A DNA stretch of 6,588 bases from JABWAM01 sp964653025 (GTDB lineage: Bacteria > Verrucomicrobiota > Verrucomicrobiia > JABWAM01). The DNA is taken from positions 1-6,588 of the forward strand of contig CAZZBZ010000103.1 of NCBI GenBank assembly GCA_964653025.1, written 5' to 3'. Position 1 is the first letter of the stretch, and the number at the start of each line of letters is the position of its first letter. The position numbers and the translations under genes are program-made. Of this stretch, positions 1 through 6,189 are shown one piece after another. Under the pieces are notes generated by a model. The model was not told the DNA's origin and did not search any database. It worked only from the letters and a program-made list of their open reading frames with translations.

Positions 1-122
1 AAAAAGTCGTGAAAAGTAAAGCGACGGGAGGTTCCGTCCTCCGACATGCTTTGCAGGAATTCGTGGGTCGGATGCTGTTGCCAGACTTCGATCAGCTGCT
101 GGTTGAGGTTCTTCGCGGACAT
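1..122 (-). CDS. N-terminal fragment of an unidentified protein, cut by the left window edge
   Basis: An open minus-strand frame starts with ATG at 122-120 and stays open to base 1, giving 40 complete codons. The peptide begins MSAKNLNQQLIEVWQQHP and continues through a segment ending SRRFTFHDF. It reads like a genuine soluble N-terminus: mixed composition, an amphipathic helix over residues 5-16, then a short strand-like stretch. There is no signal peptide or membrane segment. No Shine-Dalgarno sequence is visible upstream, but most genes here lack one. The pattern of a helix with HP, then a basic residue followed by FTF and an aromatic, loosely recalls the first residues of AMP-binding (adenylate-forming) ligases. 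That is only a weak resemblance and no function is assigned. The gene diverges from the carbamoyltransferase. Confidence 0.55.
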   Translation of the reverse strand, partial: MSAKNLNQQLIEVWQQHPTHEFLQSMSEDGTSRRFTFHDF

Positions 123-452
123 GGATCTGGAATGGCGGGAAGCGCGGTTGGCTGGCAAACGGATGGGAGTTGAATTCATTCCAGCCCTCTTGGGCCGAGA
201 GGACGGAAAAATGGCACGCTTTTCAGATGGTGACAAGCAACGAACATTCGCGGGGATGCAGGGAACACCCGCACTTTGGCCACTACCCCCTGACCACTGC
301 GACGAGCCACCCTCGTCAACTTCATCGAAAAGCCCCGAGAGCCAATGCCTCGCAAACACGGGCACCTCTGCCTTTGCTGGGCCGAATATTCCACTCCACG
401 CGCGACACCATCTGTGGTAAATGATGCTTTCACGTTCCCACTGCCTCTTCCC
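123..452. promoter_or_regulatory. Divergent intergenic region, presumed promoters for both flanking genes
   Basis: This 330-base stretch separates two divergent starts (ATG at 122 on the minus strand, ATG at 453 on the plus strand), so it should contain at least two promoters. I see no convincing protein gene. The frames that are open here have proline-, serine- and arginine-rich translations typical of out-of-frame GC-rich DNA. No -35/-10 pair is good enough to call. A candidate minus-strand TTGTCA lies near 231-236, but the hexamer 17 bases downstream is a poor -10. A small inverted repeat (CCTCT at 186-190, AGAGG at 198-202) could be an operator or chance. Confidence 0.4.
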
Positions 453-2198
453 ATGGCTAAATTTTTTCTCGGCGTTTCCCTGTCCCACGATGGCGGTGCC
501 GCGCTACTGAAGGACGGGCGCCTCCACCTTGGGGCAAGCGAGGAGAGGTTCTGCCGGGATAAAGGGTTCTCGGGCCTGCCCGAGCAGTCGGTCCGCTGGA
601 TCGCGGATGAGCTCGGCGGGAGCCTCGATGGCTTGGCCGGGGTCGGTGTGGCCAACCGGGTGCAGGGCGAGCCGCCGCCGATCAATAGCGACCTCTCCGA
701 CGCCAAGATGCCGGGCTGGCAGTGGAGGCTCCTTCGCCTCGGGATGGCCATGGGCCTTGACCGCCTCGCGCTCGGTACCCCGGCCGGGGTGCGGCTCTAT
801 CAGGAAGTGTTTCGCCATTTTCTCGGTTCCCCCTACCTCCACCTCGTGGAAATCCTGCGCTCGGTTGGCTGGCGGGGGCCGGTTCGCCGCTACGACCATC
901 ACCTCTGCCATCAACTCTCCGCGATCTACACGGCGGGGTGGAAGGATTGCCTTGCGATTTCGGTGGACTGCTTCGGAGATGCCGTGGGTGGGCGGGTCGG
1001 CGTCTATGAAAACGGGACGCTCCGTCAGCTTGCCGTCACGCCGATGTTTCACTCCATCGGCTACTACTACCTCTTCGCAACGAACGTCTGTGGTTTTCCC
1101 AAGGGGTATCATTGTGGCAAGACCACGGGGCTCGCGGCGTACGCCGACGGGGGAGGGGCTGCCGAGTACTTTCGCCGTAGCATTGTGTTTGACCCCGCAA
1201 CGGGTGCGGTGATCAACCGCGGACGCTTCCTCTACGACGCGCTCGAGGAGATGCGGCGGGAGTTGAAGCCCTACACGCGGGAGCAGATCGCCGCCGGCGT
1301 CCAGACAGTCACTGAGGAGGTGCTCACCGCCTTTGTGCGACACTGGGTCCGTGCGAGCGGGACGCGGCGTGTCGCGCTTTCGGGCGGGCTCTTCGCGAAT
1401 GTGAAGCTGAACCAGCGAATCGCCGCGCTCACGGAAGTCGAAGCGCTCTTCATCCATCCCCACATGGGCGACGGCGGCCTGCCGGCGGGGGCCGCCTGGT
1501 CGGTGGCGCGCGAGGTCCTTTCCCGCGAGGAGTGGCCGAAGCCCTACCGGATGCCGCATGCGTTCCTCGGGTCCGATCTTTCCGGGGAGGACCTCCCGAA
1601 GCAGATGTCTGCCGCCGGCCTGGAGTTTCGCCGTCCGGAGGACATTGACCTCGAAGTGGCCCGCCTTCTCGCTGAAGGGAAGGTGGTGGCACGGGTGTCC
1701 GGGGCGATGGAATACGGCCCGCGCGCGCTGGGCAACCGGTCCATCCTCTACCAGGCGACCGACCCGACCGTGAACCAATGGTTGAACCACAAGCTCTGCC
1801 GCTCCGAGTTCATGCCGTTCGCCCCAATGCTCCTCTGCAAGGACGCGGACACGATGCTGAAAGGCTACTCCGTCCAGAACGCCCACGCCGCGGAGTTCAT
1901 GACGATTACCTACGACTGCACGGAAAAGTGCAAAAAGGAGTCGCCCGCGGTGGTCCACGTGGACGGTACCGCGCGCCCGCAGATGATCGAGGAGTCCGCC
2001 AACCCGCACTGTTACCGGATTCTCAAGCGCTACAAGGAACTCACCGGGCTTTCGACGATCATCAACACCTCGTACAACATGCACGACGAGCCGATCGTGC
2101 GTACCGCCGACGAGGCGATCCGCGCCTTCCTCCAGAGCCAGCTCGACTACCTCGTCCTCGACGATTACCTCGCCTGGCGCCCCGCGGGCTCGAGGTGA
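453..2198 (+). CDS. NodU/CmcH-family carbamoyltransferase
   Basis: A 581-residue enzyme, the usual length for this family, which transfers a carbamoyl group from carbamoyl phosphate to a hydroxyl of a sugar or natural product through a carbamoyl-adenylate intermediate. The N-terminal Kae1/TsaD-like domain shows the LGVSLSHDGGAALL opening (residues 6-19, H12 and D13), SEERFCRDK (29-37), the metal-binding-type histidine cluster DHHLCH (148-153), VDCFGDA (171-177), LSGGLFANVKLNQ (309-321) and IHPHMGDGG (334-342). The C-terminal YrdC-like domain has EYGPRALGNRSI (420-431), HVDGTARPQ (502-510) and INTSYNMHDEP (537-547). The start at 453 is preferred because the protein then begins right at the conserved first strand. 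An upstream in-frame ATG at 345 would add 36 proline-rich, non-conserved residues. No Shine-Dalgarno sequence is visible at 453. The gene converges on the aminosugar operon, so the acceptor may be a surface glycan; the acceptor is unknown. Confidence 0.93.
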   Translation: MAKFFLGVSLSHDGGAALLKDGRLHLGASEERFCRDKGFSGLPEQSVRWIADELGGSLDGLAGVGVANRVQGEPPPINSDLSDAKMPGWQWRLLRLGMAMGLDRLALGTPAGVRLYQEVFRHFLGSPYLHLVEILRSVGWRGPVRRYDHHLCHQLSAIYTAGWKDCLAISVDCFGDAVGGRVGVYENGTLRQLAVTPMFHSIGYYYLFATNVCGFPKGYHCGKTTGLAAYADGGGAAEYFRRSIVFDPATGAVINRGRFLYDALEEMRRELKPYTREQIAAGVQTVTEEVLTAFVRHWVRASGTRRVALSGGLFANVKLNQRIAALTEVEALFIHPHMGDGGLPAGAAWSVAREVLSREEWPKPYRMPHAFLGSDLSGEDLPKQMSAAGLEFRRPEDIDLEVARLLAEGKVVARVSGAMEYGPRALGNRSILYQATDPTVNQWLNHKLCRSEFMPFAPMLLCKDADTMLKGYSVQNAHAAEFMTITYDCTEKCKKESPAVVHVDGTARPQMIEESANPHCYRILKRYKELTGLSTIINTSYNMHDEPIVRTADEAIRAFLQSQLDYLVLDDYLAWRPAGSR

Positions 2199-2218
2199 TC
2201 CGCGCCCCCGGGCACCTC
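2192..2218. terminator. Possible bidirectional terminator hairpin between convergent genes
   Basis: A 6-base perfect inverted repeat (GAGGTG at 2192-2197, CACCTC at 2213-2218) encloses an inner CCG/CGG pairing (2200-2202 with 2209-2211) around a C-rich loop. It spans the whole 18-base gap and overlaps the stop codons of both convergent genes (TGA at 2196-2198 on plus, TGA at 2219-2217 on minus). A symmetric hairpin here suits termination in both directions. There is no T-tract on either side, so an intrinsic terminator is uncertain. Confidence 0.33.
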
Positions 2219-2864
2219 AATCGTGGTACACGGTCGCAGTCTTGCGGCCCACGAAGCGGGCGGGAATACCCATGATGACTGAACGGGCGGGCACGTCGTT
2301 GCGCACCAGGCTGGCGGCACCAACCGTTGCGAGGTGTCCGACCCGGCAGCGGAGGATGGTCGCCCCGGCTCCGAGGAAAGCGTTGCGCCCGATCTCCGTG
2401 TAGCCCGCGGTGGTCACCCCCGGGGCGAGGAAGGCATTCTCTCCGATCCGGTTATCGTGCTCGATCACGCAGCCCGACCAGATCACGCAAAAGGCGCCGA
2501 CGTGCGTGTCGGTATGAATCACGGAAAGCGGGCCCACGTAGCTGCCGGACCCCACGCGCGCGGTGGGGGAAACCCAAGCGGTGGCGTGGATCGCGGTGAC
2601 CGGCTCCAGCCCGGCCGCGCGGATTGCCGCGATCAGCTTCAGCCTCAGGCTGAGGAACCCGTCGCCGAGTGCGAGGGTGACCCCGCTAATGCCGCGACGT
2701 TTCAGGCCCCGAAGTGCCGCGAGTTTTCCGAGGATGGGTACCTCGCAGAACCGACTCCGGGCACGGTCGTCGAGAAAGCCTGCGGCCTCGTGTTCCCCGC
2801 GGCTGCGGATCGCCTCCGCGATGACCTTCCCGAGCCCGCCCGCGCCGAGGATCGCGACTCTCAC
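2217..2864 (-). CDS. NeuD/PglD-type sugar N/O-acyltransferase (left-handed beta-helix)
   Basis: A 215-residue protein matching the usual NeuD/PglD size and two-part architecture. Residues 1-60 form the small Rossmann-like N-terminal domain, which binds the UDP-sugar in PglD; it opens VRVAILGAGGLGKVIAEAI and has GFLDD at 29-33. From about residue 93 to 205 there are imperfect hexapeptide repeats that build the trimeric beta-helix and acetyl-CoA site, including the VIEHDNRIGENAFLAPGV segment (133-150). H136 there matches the catalytic-base histidine of the PglD family, and GIPARFVG (199-206) is the typical C-terminal cap. The GTG start at 2864-2862 is chosen because the Rossmann strand begins there and it overlaps the SDR stop as GTGA. 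A longer form from 2942 would add 26 arginine/proline-rich residues inside the SDR gene. As last gene of the operon it probably acylates the amine installed by the aminotransferase. O-acetylation of another sugar is the alternative. Confidence 0.88.
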   Translation of the reverse strand: MRVAILGAGGLGKVIAEAIRSRGEHEAAGFLDDRARSRFCEVPILGKLAALRGLKRRGISGVTLALGDGFLSLRLKLIAAIRAAGLEPVTAIHATAWVSPTARVGSGSYVGPLSVIHTDTHVGAFCVIWSGCVIEHDNRIGENAFLAPGVTTAGYTEIGRNAFLGAGATILRCRVGHLATVGAASLVRNDVPARSVIMGIPARFVGRKTATVYHD

Positions 2865-3847
2865 AGCGAGAGGCCGGCACGGCGCCGGTAGTACTCGATC
2901 GTGCGGTGCACGCCCTCGGTGAGGGAAACTTTCGGCCGCCACGCGATCGTCGCACGCAGCTTGCTGATGTCCGGGCAGCGGCGGGGGATGTCTTCGTAAC
3001 TCGCGCCGAACGCCTTGCGGTAGGAAATGAGCTTGAGCGGGGAGTCGAACCGCCCGGCACGCTTCATCAACTTCGCGAGATCGAGGATCGAGGTCTCCTC
3101 GCCGCTTCCGATGTTGAAGACCTGGTTTTCGGCCTTCTTCAAGAGCGCGAGGCGGACGATCGCGTCCACCGCATCGGTCACGTAGAGGAAGCTCCGCGTT
3201 TGTTTTCCATCGCCATGAATCTCGATCGGGGCGCCCTCGAGGAGGTTTTTCAGGAACATCGTCATCACCCGGCCGTGGCCGAGGTCGTCGAGCTTAGGTC
3301 CGTAGATGTTGAAGAAGCGGTAGATCACGAAAGGGAGCCCGTCCTCGAGGTGGTGGGCGTAGAGGTAGTGCTCGCAGGCCGCCTTGGCGGTGCTGTAGCA
3401 CCAACGGTTGATGTGCGTGGAGCCGAGCACCCTCTGGGCGTCCTCGTTCCAAGGAACCTTCGGGTTGACGCCATAGATCTCAGAGGTGGAGGAGAAAATC
3501 ACCTTGGTGCGGTTCATCGCGGCGATGCGGAACAGGTCGATCGAGGCCTTCAGGTCCACCTGGAGGACCGAGAGCGGGTTGGCCACGTACTGTTTCGGGT
3601 CGGCGATCGCGGCAAGGTGGAAGACCATCTTTGCCCCTTGCAACTCGTGTTCCAGCGCATCCACATCCGTCACCGAACCCTGAACGAACCGGAACCCCCG
3701 GCGGCCCATGAGGTGCTCGACTTTTGCGCCGGAAGAAGTGTCCAGGGCCACGACCTCGAAGCCGCGGCGGAGCATCTCCTCGCAGATGTAGGAGCCGATA
3801 AAGCCTCCGCCACCGGTTACGACCACCTTGTTTTTTTTGTCAGCCAT
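2861..3847 (-). CDS. Extended SDR NAD-dependent sugar-nucleotide enzyme resembling the ArnA decarboxylase domain
   Basis: A 328-residue extended short-chain dehydrogenase acting on a nucleotide sugar. The NAD-binding TGGGGFIGS lies at residues 11-19. The catalytic SSTSEIYG lies at 119-126 and the YxxxK pair is Y151/K155 within RWCYSTAK. Sugar-nucleotide contacts include RFFNIYGP (177-184) and GDGKQTRSFLYVTD (212-225). ArnA features stand out: FHLAAIADPKQYVANPL aligns with the VAIATPIEYTRNPL segment of E. coli ArnA (recalled from memory). TSE (121-123) retains the glutamate used in decarboxylation, and RRCPDI (289-294) retains an arginine where ArnA has HRKPSI. This suggests UDP-glucuronate 4-oxidation/decarboxylation. 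A 4-epimerase or 4,6-modifying SDR cannot be excluded, since RRxPDI also occurs in epimerases. It stands alone, with no formyltransferase domain. Spacing to the upstream glycosyltransferase is one base (TGACATG). Confidence 0.9.
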   Translation of the reverse strand: MADKKNKVVVTGGGGFIGSYICEEMLRRGFEVVALDTSSGAKVEHLMGRRGFRFVQGSVTDVDALEHELQGAKMVFHLAAIADPKQYVANPLSVLQVDLKASIDLFRIAAMNRTKVIFSSTSEIYGVNPKVPWNEDAQRVLGSTHINRWCYSTAKAACEHYLYAHHLEDGLPFVIYRFFNIYGPKLDDLGHGRVMTMFLKNLLEGAPIEIHGDGKQTRSFLYVTDAVDAIVRLALLKKAENQVFNIGSGEETSILDLAKLMKRAGRFDSPLKLISYRKAFGASYEDIPRRCPDISKLRATIAWRPKVSLTEGVHRTIEYYRRRAGLSL

Positions 3848-3848
3848 G

Positions 3849-4787
3849 TCACTTCTCCTGGGAAAGTACCTCGCGGATGCGGAACGCCGGTGCCCGTCGA
3901 ACCTCGAGGTAGATTCGGCAGATATACTCGCCGATGAGCCCCAACGCCACGAAAAGTAATCCGACGAAGAGGAAGAGGATCGCGAAGAGAGTGAAGACTC
4001 CCTGGCTGGTATCGGGGCCCGTAATCAGCCTTCGGATGAGCAGGTAGATGCCGAAGAAGAACCCGCCGCCGGCGGTCGCGAGGCCGAGGAGGGTCACGAG
4101 ATGGATCGGGATCGCCGAATACCCTGTGAGCAGATCAAAGAAGATGATCATGAAGCGGAAGAGGCTGTACTTCGAGCTCCCCGCGGCGCGGGCCTCGTGG
4201 GCGACCGGGATCTCAGTGAACCGGCGCGCGAGCATCGCCGTCATCGCCGGGATGAAGATCGAGCCGTGGTTGAGTTCTAGCATTTCCTCGATCACCTCGC
4301 GGCGGTAGGCGCGGAGCATGGAGCCGCTGTCGCGGATCGTCTTGCCCGTAACCTTCGAAGCAATTCGGGCGGTCGCCCAGGAGACCGCCTTGCGGGGGAG
4401 GGAATCCTGGCGGTCCTGGCGGATGCCGCCCACCACGTCGTGGCCCGCCTCGATCGCGGCCACGAGTTTGCCGATCTCCTCGGGCGGGTTCTGGAGGTCG
4501 GCGTCGAGGGTGACGATGACCTCGCCGCGGGCCACGGAAAACCCCGCGCAGACCGCCCCGTGTTGTCCGAAATTGCGCGCGAGAAGAACCGCGCGGACGC
4601 GCGGGTCCTTTTCGGACAGTTCCCGCAGCATTGTCGCGGTGTCGTCCGTGCTCCCGTCGTTCACGAGGACCATCTCGAAGGGACGCCCGAGGACCTCGAG
4701 AGCGCGGGAGAGCCTTTCGTGGAGGCGAGGCAGGTTGTCGCGCTCGTTGAAGAGCGGGACCACGGCCGAGAGGTAGGGGCGGCTCAT
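3849..4787 (-). CDS. ArnC-like family 2 glycosyltransferase, polyprenyl-phosphate sugar transferase
   Basis: A 312-residue inner-membrane enzyme with a cytoplasmic GT-A domain followed by two membrane helices. It likely transfers a sugar from a UDP donor to undecaprenyl phosphate. Seen: SAVVPLFNERDNLP (7-20), the donor-binding VNDGSTDDT (42-50), RNFGQHGAV (71-79), the metal-binding DAD with LDADLQNPPEE (94-104), RQDRQDSLPRK (123-133), SGSMLRAYRR (154-163) and GSSKYSLFR (203-211). Hydrophobic helices lie at about 227-253 and 264-288, then GEYICRIYLEVR. These blocks track E. coli ArnC closely, including the RQxRQDSL-RK segment, more so than generic DPM1-type enzymes. The start ATG at 4787-4785 overlaps the aminotransferase stop as ATGA. 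An open frame continues far upstream to 5297, but that part is antisense-frame noise inside the aminotransferase gene. Whether the sugar is 4-amino-arabinose or another aminosugar is not visible from the sequence. Confidence 0.92.
   Translation of the reverse strand: MSRPYLSAVVPLFNERDNLPRLHERLSRALEVLGRPFEMVLVNDGSTDDTATMLRELSEKDPRVRAVLLARNFGQHGAVCAGFSVARGEVIVTLDADLQNPPEEIGKLVAAIEAGHDVVGGIRQDRQDSLPRKAVSWATARIASKVTGKTIRDSGSMLRAYRREVIEEMLELNHGSIFIPAMTAMLARRFTEIPVAHEARAAGSSKYSLFRFMIIFFDLLTGYSAIPIHLVTLLGLATAGGGFFFGIYLLIRRLITGPDTSQGVFTLFAILFLFVGLLFVALGLIGEYICRIYLEVRRAPAFRIREVLSQEK
3855..3859 (-). promoter_or_regulatory. Ribosome binding site of the SDR gene
   Basis: AGGAG on the minus strand, seven bases before the ATG at 3847-3845. 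It is the only strong Shine-Dalgarno motif found before a start in this operon. It lies within the last codons of the glycosyltransferase gene, consistent with re-initiation at the TGACATG junction, and fixes the SDR start. Confidence 0.7.
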
Positions 4788-5947
4788 CGCAGGTTGGTGG
4801 AGAGTACTTCGCGGACGGCGGCAAGGATATCCGATTGGTCCTGCGGCGTCATTCGCGGATAGAGGGGGAGGGAAACGATGCGGGGGGAGACAAAATCGGC
4901 GTGGGGGAGGGCTCCCGGAGCGAGGCCGAGCGCGGTTCGGTAGTGCGCGTGGTGGTGGATCGCGAGGTAATGGATCCCTGTGCCGATCTTCCGTTCCTTG
5001 AGGGCGACCATGAACTGCGTGCGATCTATCCGCAGGCGATCGAGGTCGAGGAGGGGCGTGTAGAGGTGCCAGGTGTGGCGATGGGGATACAGCACCTTCT
5101 TCGGGAGGATGAGCCCATGGACCCCCGCTAGCTCGCGGTCGTAGCGATCCACGAGAGCCTGGCGCGCCGCGATGAAGCGTTCCAGTTTCGGGAGTTGATG
5201 GATCCCAATCGCCGCCTGGAGATCGAGCATGTTGAACTTCCAGCCCGGCTCGAGAATTTCGTACTCGGCAACTCCCTTCTCGGAGTAGCGATTCCACGCC
5301 TCCTTGCTCAACCCGTGAAAACGCAGCATACGGATCCGGTCGGCGAGTTCCTCATCGTCGGTGCAGACCGCCCCGCCCTCGCCGGTGGTGATGTTCTTGA
5401 TCGGGTGGAAACTGAAGACGGCGAGTTTCGCATCCGAGCCAACCTTGCGGCCCTTGTACTCCGTGCCGATGGCGTGGGCGGCGTCCTCGATCACGTGCAG
5501 GCCCCGGGCGCGGGCGATTTCGCGAATCGCGTCGAGGTCGCAGGGTTGTCCCCCGAAGTGGACGGGCAGGAGCGCCTTTGTCTGGGGGGTGATCGCCTTC
5601 TCCATAAGCGCGGGATCCACCTGGAGGGTGTCGCGGTGGATGTCGGCGAGGACGGGCGTCGCCCCCGCGGCGACGATCATGTTCACCGTTGCCGCAAAAG
5701 TGAGGGGGGTGGTCACCACCTCGTCTCCCGGGCCGATCCCGAGGGCCTTCAGGCAGAGGAGGAGCCCGGAGGTACAGGAGTTCGTCGCCACCACGTGGCG
5801 CGCCCCGACGTATTCCTTGAGCGCCTGCTCGAAGCGCTGAACTTTCGGGCCGGTGGTGATCCAGCCGCTGCGGAGGGAGTCCACGACCTCGTCGATCTCC
5901 TCCTGTTCGAGGGTTGGGAGAGAAAAGGGTAGAAAGGTTGTGCGCAT
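4784..5947 (-). CDS. ArnB-like PLP-dependent sugar aminotransferase (DegT/DnrJ/EryC1/StrS family)
   Basis: A 387-residue fold-type I aminotransferase that converts a 4-keto nucleotide sugar to the 4-amino sugar using glutamate and PLP. The N-terminus FLPFSLPTLEQEEIDEV with SGWITTGPK (27-35) is characteristic of the ArnB/PseC branch. Also seen are ALGIGPGDEV (68-77), TPLTFAATVNMI (80-91), VIEDAAHAIGTEYKGR (152-167, D155 contacting the PLP ring nitrogen), the lysine segment FSFHPIKNIT (178-187, Schiff-base K184), GEGGAV (189-194), RFHGL (209-213), LEPGWKFNMLDLQAAIG (232-248) and ERKIGTGIHY (318-327). Length and motif order match ArnB throughout with no gap. ATG at 5947-5945 places the conserved FLPF at residues 5-8. 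No clear Shine-Dalgarno sequence precedes it. It is the first gene of the operon, with a 256-base non-coding region upstream. PseC- or FdtB-like substrates are possible alternatives. Confidence 0.93.
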   Translation of the reverse strand: MRTTFLPFSLPTLEQEEIDEVVDSLRSGWITTGPKVQRFEQALKEYVGARHVVATNSCTSGLLLCLKALGIGPGDEVVTTPLTFAATVNMIVAAGATPVLADIHRDTLQVDPALMEKAITPQTKALLPVHFGGQPCDLDAIREIARARGLHVIEDAAHAIGTEYKGRKVGSDAKLAVFSFHPIKNITTGEGGAVCTDDEELADRIRMLRFHGLSKEAWNRYSEKGVAEYEILEPGWKFNMLDLQAAIGIHQLPKLERFIAARQALVDRYDRELAGVHGLILPKKVLYPHRHTWHLYTPLLDLDRLRIDRTQFMVALKERKIGTGIHYLAIHHHAHYRTALGLAPGALPHADFVSPRIVSLPLYPRMTPQDQSDILAAVREVLSTNLR

Positions 5948-6034
5948 TTTTAGCGGCTCAAATTAAGGAACACCCTATCGCGTTCCGAAAACCGTGGCGA
6001 GGAGAAATCATTCCCTGTCGACGCGGGGGGACGG

Positions 6035-6054
6035 TTCAGGCAGATCGGCTCGTG
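6035..6054 (+). repeat. Direct repeat, copy 1 (20 bp)
   Basis: Reads TTCAGGCA followed by GATCGGCTCGTG. It matches 18 of 20 bases with the copy at 6170-6189, the two differences being A/G transitions. The pair brackets the purine-rich tract and lies 135 bases apart, start to start. Confidence 0.75.
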
Positions 6055-6102
6055 GAACTGAAAGTGGGAAAAATCGAGGAAATCGAGAAACTGGGAAAGA
6101 GT

Positions 6103-6123
6103 CGAGACTCGAGACGCGAGACG
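6103..6123 (+). repeat. Three 7-bp tandem units of CGAGAC plus one base
   Basis: CGAGACT, CGAGACG and CGAGACG follow each other without a gap within the purine-rich tract. They are preceded by GAGT, which can pair with the ACTC at 6107-6110. Confidence 0.6.
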
Positions 6124-6130
6124 GAGGGCA

Positions 6131-6170
6131 GAGGAAAAGCGGGAAAGCGGGAAATCGGGAAAGAGGGAAT
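6131..6170 (+). repeat. Five imperfect 8-bp tandem units related to GCGGGAAA
   Basis: Successive units are GAGGAAAA, GCGGGAAA, GCGGGAAA, TCGGGAAA and GAGGGAAT. The last base overlaps the start of direct-repeat copy 2. GGGAAA also occurs at 6066-6071 and 6093-6098, so the whole tract seems built from the same short theme. Confidence 0.7.
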
Positions 6171-6189
6171 TCAGGCGGATCGGCTCATG
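6170..6189 (+). repeat. Direct repeat, copy 2 (20 bp)
   Basis: Reads TTCAGGCG followed by GATCGGCTCATG, the partner of 6035-6054. Its 3' part is itself duplicated: CGGCTCAT at 6181-6188 is repeated at 6190-6197. Confidence 0.75.

Noticed and set aside
212..226. TGGCAC followed by a TC-rich stretch, resembling a sigma-54 promoter
   Set aside because: The -12 element lacks the required GC at the correct spacing.
46..424. Two overlapping plus-strand open frames in the left intergenic region
   Set aside because: They overlap each other and the opposing gene start, lack ribosome binding sites and have Cys/Trp/Pro/Ser-rich, motif-free translations.
345..452. Upstream ATG at 345 for the carbamoyltransferase
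   Set aside because: It adds 36 non-conserved, proline-rich residues. The first conserved strand starts directly after the ATG at 453.
176..751. Minus-strand open frame (191 codons) across the left intergenic region and the carbamoyltransferase start
   Set aside because: Arg/Pro/Ser-rich with no domain, and more than half of it lies opposite conserved coding sequence.
504..2084. Long minus-strand open frame (526 codons) opposite the carbamoyltransferase
   Set aside because: Composition is Arg/His/Val/Gly-rich with no motif, as expected of the antisense frame of a GC-rich gene, while the plus strand carries a full set of conserved carbamoyltransferase motifs.
2906..3937. Plus-strand open frame (343 codons) opposite the SDR gene
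   Set aside because: It is an antisense shadow: Arg/Glu/Val-rich repeats, no recognisable fold, and the minus strand encodes a clear NAD-binding SDR.
4788..5297. N-terminal extension of the glycosyltransferase to 482 residues
   Set aside because: The extra residues are Pro/Arg/Ser-rich and lie within the aminotransferase gene in another frame. The family N-terminus starts at the ATG at 4787, in an ATGA overlap.
6035..6189. CRISPR-like array
   Set aside because: There are only two copies of the 20-mer, and the DNA between them is itself tandem repeat rather than unique spacer. No cas genes are present.
6035..6189. Insertion sequence or attachment-site remnant
   Set aside because: The copies are direct rather than inverted, there is no transposase or integrase fragment, and the interior has no coding remnant.
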